From: a virus | Strand: one strand, 5' to 3' | Virus record (IMG/VR): IMGVR_UViG_3300045902_000205 | Span: 1 to 30,643 of that record | DNA length: 30,643 nt | Shown here: positions 16,301-22,645 of the stretch, in pieces | Layout of the letters: each line of letters opens with the position of its first letter | How positions within the stretch are numbered: position 1 is the first letter of the stretch | The notes under the pieces: generated by a model | What the model was told of the DNA's origin: nothing | What the model saw: the letters and a program-made list of their open reading frames with translations, nothing else | Databases searched by the model: none | Translations under genes and position numbers: made by a program

Positions 16301-16916
16301 AGGTTCAGTAGCAAATGAACCCTTAAAGTATATAAGCAGTTCTACTGATAATAGGGTAAGGATGGGGAGCGGTGTAAATATTGAAAGAGGGTATAGTTCA
16401 AGCTACTGGACTACGAGAGTAGATTTTATAACACAAAGCGTACATAGTGTAAACAATGCAAATTTTAACTTTAATGTATATATTCCAGTATTGTTAGGAA
16501 GTGATGATAATACGCCCATCACACCAACCATATATAATGCAACCCATTTGGTAGAAGTAGAAAATATGATATACGGGATAACCGGTAGTTTGGCCTCTCC
16601 GATAGATACGTATAATTGGGCATCAACGTGTCAATTCAGGATATTATATAACCCAAAAGACATATTAGGAACTTACATATCAGGTATATCATTAGTGTCA
16701 AGTTCTGCCAATAATAGTAGCTCTTTAGGGGGTTATGGTACTGTTTTTGGAAATAAAAAAGATTTGTCAAATTGGTATAAAATTTCAATTGTATCCGATG
16801 CGTTAAGTTCAGGTAATATAAAGATTAACATGAATTTAAGACCTACTTCTTCTTTTTTTTGGACTGCTTATGTCGCTACATCTGCCAAAATAATAAAACA
16901 TGAAATAAGAATATGA
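13350..16916 (+). CDS. Large fibre-like virion protein with SSSAQI/TGSLN repeats
   Basis: The product has 1188 residues starting at GTG 13350, eight bases after GGAGG and inside the end of gp46. The N-terminal 150 residues (LKRPLNGLKNKIYVFQDIS) look like an attachment or baseplate-binding part. The middle is beta-rich with many Ser/Thr/Gly. Residues about 645-960 hold two large repeats with phrases RYERKGTG, SSSAQI, DISGSF, TTGSLN and FTGS. The C-terminal 220 residues are a separate globular tip (IYRILTSDGTVSGS). This organisation fits a trimeric fibre or adhesin, by analogy with repeat-rich phage virion proteins. There is no enzyme motif. Its ATGA overlap with the next gene suggests coupled translation. 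Confidence 0.7.
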   Translation: MLELKRPLNGLKNKIYVFQDISANADYTFKVTDLPDKFLLGKNSFKLHLNGNVLVHRSEVFIDILDKFGNPIYYTIIRDNLPNKERIVVVYIYDTTPIGECELIIAGRLETNPKTGLKIPYSNDPSSQDFHGIPNVVWRKVLQINPKEVESPVYFSIPPTVTYSEIRKPQYRLNTDNRLVNIYSTSSSTATMYSNRGQLNTVKEIESRGGATSGHILSNGTSSATFVPITPIGDGNEIASVYFTNFDITASMEGGRLYFNNIPYSYPANAVLTESKVLNYSGSIVKIVNKSTCFVTPTFYHILNYTDNTGTARKLVLDGFREVSNFTASYHIEPKLTISTASYDSYIKLQIENSEPAIGSIKAINVKAKSINKPGQYIDLGTYDVGRKNILTVGTGSYTMTSKGIEPLGLGDFRKLGNPLTYWTGSSTTGSAISFSNNDALLNGVLFPDSSSFRTSLEYSEFYLLHDYLIPVKKGTEYELSFDMAYLGNTPTTIRRQLDVYISGSEIDNVTSNQTATYSPIKNARFGTYIGSVDDSKTLKSSPTFYFVPNKDGKITPRFVNRTTGAVYSNITLSVRNKPGYSANYIDLEVPLPKEFDARSELGIFIEYLNSKNEKANIGTSLYGVVFDGNTASSSAAVSTTIPSGTVSGSDQLTSSFDWRYERKGTGIISSSAQIRSDISGSFTDVSSSISKRIYSLEQTTGSLNIFTGSANSRLNSLETNTGSYATTGSNTFIGNQKITGSLDVSGSISFVFATGSFSGIFQGMPSSSAQIKVLLPTGVSSGSEQFTSSYDIRYERKGTGLVSSSAQIGSDISGSFTYVSSSLSKRVYSIEQTTGSLNTFTGSINTRVIGIENITGSYLYTSSIIPLNNHTGSTNIRLSAIELTTGSLNTYTSSNDTRLNNIEIKTGSYATTGSNQFNGNQSVSGSVTISSFLVVARATGSFSGSFSGQYSSSKQVNYDQITNKPVIKTPGIYRILTSDGTVSGSVANEPLKYISSSTDNRVRMGSGVNIERGYSSSYWTTRVDFITQSVHSVNNANFNFNVYIPVLLGSDDNTPITPTIYNATHLVEVENMIYGITGSLASPIDTYNWASTCQFRILYNPKDILGTYISGISLVSSSANNSSSLGGYGTVFGNKKDLSNWYKISIVSDALSSGNIKINMNLRPTSSFFWTAYVATSAKIIKHEIRI
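15279..16230 (+). repeat. Two diverged fibre repeats with TGSLN/SSSAQI phrases
   Basis: Repeat 1 (about 15279-15680) and repeat 2 (about 15681-16230) begin with (S/T)VSGS-x-Q and share RYERKGTG, SSSAQI, SDISGSF, SSSxSKR and TTGSLNxFTGS in the same order. Each ends with TGSYATTGSN and ATGSFSG. Repeat 2 has two extra internal TGS-NxRL units. This is a coding repeat, probably a beta-structured shaft with short coiled segments. DNA identity is lower than protein similarity, so it is old. Confidence 0.8.
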
Positions 16917-18919
16917 AAACGATAGTAATATATCCCGGAAGATTTCAGCCGTTTGGAAAACATCACTATCAAACCTATGAATGGGTGACAGAAAGGTTTG
17001 GTGCGGATAATGTATATATTTCAACGAGTAATGCAGTTGATGACAAAAGCCCCCTTAATTTTGAGGAAAAGTCTGCTGTAATTAGAAAATACGGAATACC
17101 CAAAAACAAGATAATAGAGGCAGAAAAGCCCTACATGCCAATAAATCTTTTGAGCAAATTTGATAAAAAAGTAGACAGGTTGATAGTAGTGTATGGACAA
17201 AAGGATTATGGCAGGATTGGGTTTAAGAAAAGGGATGGAAGCCCTTCATACTTTAAAAAATACATTGGGCAACACGTATTAGACCCTTTCAAGGACAGTG
17301 CGTATGTGGTTGTGGCTCCTCACGTTAGCATATTTCATAACGGAAATGAAATATGTGGAACATATCTAAGGGAGGTATTATCGGACTGTACAAGGAAAGA
17401 AATGCTTGACCTGATGGGATGGTTTGATGATAGTATTTACAGCACCTTTAGAAGGAAGTTTCAATCAAATAAAAGCCTTTCGTTCGTAAAAGAAGCGTTT
17501 GACTCTTTACAAGAGTCTCGTATAAGCAAAACAGAGTTGCATAGACTGGAGCAATATGCTGATGCACTGTTCTTTAGGTTTGGGATTGGTATAGACTTCA
17601 AGACCATGCTCAGGGACAGTCACTTTTATCAAAGGTTGAACGACCCAAGGAACAAGCCTGAGATTACTGCCGACGAAATAAAACAGTTGTTCAGGAAAGT
17701 TTCTCAGAAATACGGCGAAGCCCTGTCTAAGGCAAATTCAGGGGCAGAGGGCGTGTTAAAAGACATGAGCACCGACATAAACATACCTTTTATAATAAAG
17801 TGGGACAAGGATAAAAAAGAACTCGATCTCGTGCCCAAAACAGTAATGAGGAAGAAGAATTTTTACACCAGTGATCCAATATATAAGGTCGAACAGTTTA
17901 AAGAAGTTTTTGAGCCTGACACAACAAACCAAGGAAAATATAATAGGCACATATCCCATCCATACGAAACAGACATGACTTTTACTGAGTTGAAGAGGTT
18001 TGTCTTTGATGTCACTAAAAACGTACAGAGCATAGCCGATTGTACTTTAAAATTAGATGGATGGAATTTTCAGATGACTTATAGAGACGGAAGGTTCGCT
18101 TGCTCAAGGAACAAAAGTACTGTAGTAAGCCCTATGTCTTTTGAACAGTTGGCTATTAAATATGCGGACAAGCCAAAAGCGCGGGCTGTTTTTTGCGAGG
18201 CTTTTAAAGTAATTGAAGCAGCTCTGTCCGGCGCAGACAAAAACGCCCTAAACAGAGTGTTTGGGAATGGAACAGTGTTTCTTAACTTTGAGATTTTGCA
18301 TGAAGAGCCTTTAAATGTGTTAAAAACGGGCTACAAGGCACTATCCGTGCATGGCATGATAACGTATGACCAAATGGGCAACGAGTTGCACAGAACCTCG
18401 GTTTTGCCCGAAGTGGTGGATGTTGTCTTAGGAAGGACGTATGAAGGAGTGGCTATAATAGAAACCCCGAAGGTAAAATTGAGCGCATTGCCAAGCGCAG
18501 ACCTGCTCATAGCCCGACTGAACCTGCTCCAACATAAGTTTAAAATCCCAGAATCTGCTAACATAATTTCACTTCCTACTGAACAGCTTTTTGAAATCAA
18601 GTTATTTATACTTGATTTAGGCAATGCAGTCATTAAGCATAATTTTAGAATTCCTGACTTTGCTGGCAACGTTAACAGGGTTGTTTCTATCATTGATTAT
18701 GTTGGCAATTCTTTGACTAACGATTCCGATTTATCAACTTTTGAGGATTCTTTTTATTTGCTTGATCGTTTGGGGGGGTTTTCTGCTATTAACCCTATAG
18801 AAGGTATTGTTTTTCAGTGGGGTGGCCGAACTTTTAAACTCACAGGCTCTTTCGCTGCTTTGGTTCCTATTTTTAATATTTGGAAAAAATACGTTTTTAA
18901 CAATAATTTTAATACTTAG
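16913..18919 (+). CDS. Three-part fusion: adenylyltransferase-like, phage domain, KxDG ligase-like
   Basis: The product has 668 residues; the ATG overlaps the previous stop (ATGA). Residues 1-160 are a nucleotidyltransferase of the HxGH superfamily: IYPGRFQPFGKHH at 6-18, VYGQKDYG, and CGTYLREVL near 147-155 in place of the SGTxxR motif. Residues about 200-320 form a second domain (HFYQRLNDPRN, then INIPFIIKWDK and KTVMRKKNF) that recurs in phage proteins. Residues about 340-668 resemble a covalent nucleotidyltransferase (RNA/DNA ligase fold): motif I K380-LDG in TLKLDGWNF, a motif III-like VFLNFEIL, EGVAIIE or E630-GIVF for motif IV, and K642 in FKLTGS for motif V. It could act in NAD or nucleic-acid repair metabolism. 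The substrate is unknown and the fold calls are by motif only. Confidence 0.65.
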   Translation: MKTIVIYPGRFQPFGKHHYQTYEWVTERFGADNVYISTSNAVDDKSPLNFEEKSAVIRKYGIPKNKIIEAEKPYMPINLLSKFDKKVDRLIVVYGQKDYGRIGFKKRDGSPSYFKKYIGQHVLDPFKDSAYVVVAPHVSIFHNGNEICGTYLREVLSDCTRKEMLDLMGWFDDSIYSTFRRKFQSNKSLSFVKEAFDSLQESRISKTELHRLEQYADALFFRFGIGIDFKTMLRDSHFYQRLNDPRNKPEITADEIKQLFRKVSQKYGEALSKANSGAEGVLKDMSTDINIPFIIKWDKDKKELDLVPKTVMRKKNFYTSDPIYKVEQFKEVFEPDTTNQGKYNRHISHPYETDMTFTELKRFVFDVTKNVQSIADCTLKLDGWNFQMTYRDGRFACSRNKSTVVSPMSFEQLAIKYADKPKARAVFCEAFKVIEAALSGADKNALNRVFGNGTVFLNFEILHEEPLNVLKTGYKALSVHGMITYDQMGNELHRTSVLPEVVDVVLGRTYEGVAIIETPKVKLSALPSADLLIARLNLLQHKFKIPESANIISLPTEQLFEIKLFILDLGNAVIKHNFRIPDFAGNVNRVVSIIDYVGNSLTNDSDLSTFEDSFYLLDRLGGFSAINPIEGIVFQWGGRTFKLTGSFAALVPIFNIWKKYVFNNNFNT

Positions 18920-18929
18920 GAGAAAATAA

Positions 18930-19211
18930 ATGAAGTTAAAACCTTTATTAAACAGGCTTTTAGAGGATGTTGACCAAGATGCTATGTCCTCGGCCAATGC
19001 TTTGTTGCTCGTTGATAAGATAAAGTCTAACCCAGAAATTATGAAGTTGCTGTCTCAGTTACAGATGCCTACTGATAAATACAAAGCAATAGTTAGATTC
19101 GCTGGACTCCTTGGTGTACCAGAAGTTCGTTTTGATGATTTTATGAGCAACATTAAGGCACATGTACAAAATGGCGAGAATGGGCAATACCTAACAGGAG
19201 GAGAAGAGTAG
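18930..19211 (+). CDS. Hypothetical small helical protein, 93 aa
   Basis: The product begins MKLKPLLNRLLEDVDQDAMS and is largely helical (LLLVDKIKSNPEIMKLLSQL, then YKAIVRFAGLLGV), ending in an acidic Gly-rich tail. No family is recognised. AGGAGA five to ten bases before the ATG is one of the best ribosome sites in the window. It lies between the ligase-like fusion and the gene before terminase. Its small helical nature and position would suit a packaging accessory, but nothing in the sequence proves it. Confidence 0.65.
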   Translation: MKLKPLLNRLLEDVDQDAMSSANALLLVDKIKSNPEIMKLLSQLQMPTDKYKAIVRFAGLLGVPEVRFDDFMSNIKAHVQNGENGQYLTGGEE

Positions 19212-19301
19212 TAACACCAGATGCTTTCAAACCTGAGCTTAACACTGATAATAGTAACAGAAATGAATGTAATTTAGCACTTGAATTAAATAAACAGGAA
19301 A

Positions 19302-19952
19302 ATGAGCAAACTAAAAAACATAAAAGCAATCAACGAGATGCTTGCTGGAACTCACAGAACACAAACCAGAACTACTATCGGATTTTCTGATGTTGCTGCG
19401 ACCGCAGAGCGCAATAAAAAAAGGGAGGTTGGGGAGATATGGGAAGTCAAAGACATACACGGAAATAGTACATGGTATGAACAGTTTGAAGGTTACAGAG
19501 TAAAGACAAACGTACATCCGAGCGTAAATAAAATGATGCAAGATACGAGAACTTGGCTACGCTCTTTCCCTAATTGCCCAAAAGAACAATGTACTTGTCA
19601 TAATCCTACAAGACTTGATGAAAAATTTAGAATAATTGCAGGAATGTGTGAGGAGTGCCTTATTTCTTACGAAACTTCATTGAAAATTAAAGGAAAGTTC
19701 AACGAATATGCCTTAAATAAGATGAAGGCAAATGCGGAATCTTTCTTTAAACAAGCAGATGTAGAGGTGGAAGTACTAAAAAGAGAAATAATGAACATCA
19801 ACTTTGCAGGGGATGAAACTGACAATAATAATGTTGTTGAAAAGTGGAGTTTTCAAGACCCTGAGTCTTATAAAAAGATGATTGATGAACAATATGCAGA
19901 GTTTAAGAAGAGGACTCTTGAGCAATTTGAAACAAAGAGGAATGAGCTATAG
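19302..19952 (+). CDS. Conserved phage protein upstream of terminase, Cys-rich centre
   Basis: The product has 216 residues. An N-terminal helix (NIKAINEMLAGTHRTQ) precedes a small domain with WEVKDIHGNSTWYEQFEGYR and a metal-binding-like cysteine set (CPKEQCTC near residue 92 and CEECL near 115). The second half is a long charged helix with acidic and aromatic patches (WSFQDPESYKKMIDEQYAEF). It directly precedes and overlaps the large terminase frame, where the small terminase subunit is often found. That role is plausible from position, but I see no helix-turn-helix. Its TAG stop overlaps the apparent terminase start by four bases. Confidence 0.65.
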   Translation: MSKLKNIKAINEMLAGTHRTQTRTTIGFSDVAATAERNKKREVGEIWEVKDIHGNSTWYEQFEGYRVKTNVHPSVNKMMQDTRTWLRSFPNCPKEQCTCHNPTRLDEKFRIIAGMCEECLISYETSLKIKGKFNEYALNKMKANAESFFKQADVEVEVLKREIMNINFAGDETDNNNVVEKWSFQDPESYKKMIDEQYAEFKKRTLEQFETKRNEL

Positions 19953-22645
19953 AAGCCCCAGATAATTTAAGACAGATAGTAAAAGACGAGTTCTTAAAGT
20001 GCGGTACCGATCCAGTTTATTTCTTTAAGAAATACGCAAAGATTTCGCACCCTAAGAAAGGAAAGATATTATTTGACTTGTATCCTTTCCAAGAGGAAAC
20101 TTTATACCAACTTCAACGGAACAGGTATAACATAATTTTAAAGTCTCGACAGATGGGCATAAGCACATTAACAGCAGGGTATGCCCTACATGAGATGATG
20201 TTCAATGACGACTATAAAATATTGGTAATAGCAACCACACAAGAAGTAGCCAAGAGCCTTGTAGAAAAGGTTCAGTTGATGTTCGAGCTGCTTCCAAACT
20301 TTCTAAAGCAAGGAGGCTTGTCAATAGTAAACAAAAACAAGTTAAGTCTTGTGTTCAGCAACGGAAGTTCAATCAAAGCAGTATCAAGTTCACCTGATGC
20401 TGCACGTTCAGCGTCCTTGTCACTGTTAATTTGTGATGAGTTCGCGTTCGTAGAGTCTTCTGAAGCTATATGGACATCAGCGCAGATGACATTAGCAACA
20501 GGCGGTAAATGTATAATACTATCAACACCGAACGGAACAGGAAACACGTTCCACGACCTTTGGGTAAAAGCAGAAGAAGGTGTTGCTGATGGTATAGAAG
20601 CATTTAATCCAATAAAACTACCTTGGTATTTGCACCCAGAACGAGATCAGAAGTGGAGAGACGGTTATGACCATTTGTTAGGAAAGAGACAAGCAGCTCA
20701 GGAATGTTTTGATGGAGATACCAGAGTGCTGACTGAGACTGGATATAAGTGTATAAAGGACATAAGAATAGGCGAATTAGTGTTTACTCACAAAGGCAGA
20801 CTAAGACCTGTGGTAAGGGTTATGAGTCATATATCTAATAATTGTGTAGAATTATATAGTTCAAATAACAGGTTAAAAAAATCCTTTGTTACTAAAAATC
20901 ACCCGTTTTTAACTGATAATGGGTGGGTAAATGTTGGAGATTTTAATAATGAACATGTGTTGTGTAATTTGCCTGATTTTGAAATTAAAAGTTCTACGAG
21001 TATTTTGGATTTATACGATGTGTTAAGTCCTGTATTCTTTAAGAAAAAACTAACAGAAGATGCTAATAGATTTTACATAAATGACAGAAGGCATAAAAAA
21101 GAATATTTTAGATACATCCCAATAGATTGGGAATCCGGTCATTTGATTGGGCTATATTTGGCAAAAGGTTCTAAAACACGAACAAGATTGATAATTAGTT
21201 GCAATGCAGAACATGAACTAAACAAGTGGAAATTAGACCTGTTTGAAAAACTAAATAAACTATTTGGACAATCGCCGATTAACGATAGGGTTACGGGAAA
21301 AAACACAGGACAAATATCTATATCAAGCACAATAATATCAGGTTTTATTGACTTTTTTGTAGAAGGTACTTCATCCTCAACAAAGAAATTATCTAAAAAC
21401 ACATATATTTATGGAAATTATAATTTTTTTAAAGGGATATTAGAAGGGTATTTGCAAGGGGATGGGTGTCTGTTAGAGAAGTATAAAAAAACATCAACAA
21501 CAGTGTCCTTAGAACTATTGTACGATTTAAAGTCAATTTCAGATTTATTGAATATAAAAAACACATCAATAAGAAGGGTAAAGACAGCAGGTGTTGAAAC
21601 AATAGAAGGCAGGATAGTAAATATAAGAGAATCTTACTATTTATCTTATAAAAGGAATAAAAATATTCCCTATAGTTTTAAAAATTCATATTCTTGTGAT
21701 GTTAAAAACAGACTAATTATTAGTGAAGGTGTTGTAGAAGATGTCAAGGTATATAATTTAGAAGTATATGAGGATCACACTTATATAACAGAACATGGTG
21801 TTGTTCATAATTGTGATTGCGATTTTTTAACCTCTGGTCACACTGTAATAGAAGCGGACATACTTGCAGAGTATGACGCAAAGACCATAGAACCTTTAGA
21901 AAAAAGAGGGGTAGAAGGAGACCTTTGGATTTGGAAGTACCCAGACCCTATAAAAGACTACATTGTTGTACTTGACCCCGCTCGTGGAGATGGAGAAGAT
22001 AACTCAGGTATGCAGGTTATAGATGTAGAAACTTGTGAGCAAGTAGCAGAGTATAGAGGTAAGATTGATACGCAGTCTTTTGGAAGAATGGGGGTTGCGG
22101 TTGCTACTGAGTATGGTAATGCTTTGCTTGTTATAGACAACAAAAACGTTGGTTGGAGCACAGTTCAAGTAGCCTTAGATTTAGGGTATAAAAACCTGTA
22201 CTATTCTTACAAAAATGACCCTTATCTTGATGAAAATATACATTTAAGAAAGAACTATGATCTAAAGAACAAAGAGGATATGATACCCGGATTAACCACA
22301 ACTACAAGGTTGAGGCCAGTTTTTGTATCAAAATTAGAGATGTATTTTCGGGAAAGAACCCCTATAATATACTCAAAGAGATTTATGAACGAGTTGCGAG
22401 TTTTCGTATGGCATGATGGAAAACCGCAGGCACAGAGAGGAAAAACCGACGACTTGGTTATGTGCTGGGCTATGGGAATGTACATAAGAGACACTGCCCT
22501 AAGAATGAGGCAAATGGGCATAGAACTTATTAAAAATGCAATAAGAAATACACACAAATCAGTTTACAAACCACAACCTATTGGAGCAGACAAATGGCAA
22601 ATGGATGTGAGAGGACAAAAGGAGAATCTTAAATGGCTACTATAA
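19949..22645 (+). CDS. terL: Terminase large subunit (gp17-like) containing an intein
   Basis: The product has about 898 residues including a 369-residue intein; the spliced enzyme is about 529. The N-terminus before the first standard start (TTG 20078) is clearly coding (PDNLRQIVKDEF, DPVYFFKKYAKI), so the start must lie upstream. The frame opens after TGA 19943 and the best candidate is ATA 19949 in an ATAG overlap, with GAGG eight bases ahead. The ATPase Walker A is SRQMGIST (S66-T73) and Walker B is LLICDE (D163/E164). The nuclease domain has VLDPARGDGEDNS, LLVIDNKN and KTDDLVMCW. It packages DNA into proheads through the portal, which is encoded next. The gene overlaps the portal gene by 13 bp. 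Confidence 0.88.
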   Translation: MEAPDNLRQIVKDEFLKCGTDPVYFFKKYAKISHPKKGKILFDLYPFQEETLYQLQRNRYNIILKSRQMGISTLTAGYALHEMMFNDDYKILVIATTQEVAKSLVEKVQLMFELLPNFLKQGGLSIVNKNKLSLVFSNGSSIKAVSSSPDAARSASLSLLICDEFAFVESSEAIWTSAQMTLATGGKCIILSTPNGTGNTFHDLWVKAEEGVADGIEAFNPIKLPWYLHPERDQKWRDGYDHLLGKRQAAQECFDGDTRVLTETGYKCIKDIRIGELVFTHKGRLRPVVRVMSHISNNCVELYSSNNRLKKSFVTKNHPFLTDNGWVNVGDFNNEHVLCNLPDFEIKSSTSILDLYDVLSPVFFKKKLTEDANRFYINDRRHKKEYFRYIPIDWESGHLIGLYLAKGSKTRTRLIISCNAEHELNKWKLDLFEKLNKLFGQSPINDRVTGKNTGQISISSTIISGFIDFFVEGTSSSTKKLSKNTYIYGNYNFFKGILEGYLQGDGCLLEKYKKTSTTVSLELLYDLKSISDLLNIKNTSIRRVKTAGVETIEGRIVNIRESYYLSYKRNKNIPYSFKNSYSCDVKNRLIISEGVVEDVKVYNLEVYEDHTYITEHGVVHNCDCDFLTSGHTVIEADILAEYDAKTIEPLEKRGVEGDLWIWKYPDPIKDYIVVLDPARGDGEDNSGMQVIDVETCEQVAEYRGKIDTQSFGRMGVAVATEYGNALLVIDNKNVGWSTVQVALDLGYKNLYYSYKNDPYLDENIHLRKNYDLKNKEDMIPGLTTTTRLRPVFVSKLEMYFRERTPIIYSKRFMNELRVFVWHDGKPQAQRGKTDDLVMCWAMGMYIRDTALRMRQMGIELIKNAIRNTHKSVYKPQPIGADKWQMDVRGQKENLKWLL
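20705..21811 (+). mobile_element. Intein in terminase, LAGLIDADG endonuclease probably dead
   Basis: The intein begins CFDGDTRVLTETGYKCI (block A, Cys1), has KNHPFLTDNGW (block B) and ends TYITEHGVVHN (blocks F/G) before a +1 Cys. Joined exteins read QAAQE-CDCDFLTSG. It is 369 residues. The first endonuclease motif is LIGLYLAKG, where Lys replaces the catalytic acid. The second, LEGYLQGDG, keeps its Asp. Splicing residues Cys1, block B His, terminal His-Asn and +1 Cys are all present, so splicing is expected while homing is doubtful. Confidence 0.9.

Noticed and set aside
19208-19400. Open frame without a standard start between the 93-aa gene and the gene before terminase (VTPDAFKPELNTDN...)
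   Set aside because: The first 30 codons look protein-like, but it has no start codon, becomes random in sequence and overlaps the next gene by about 95 bp; kept only as a note.
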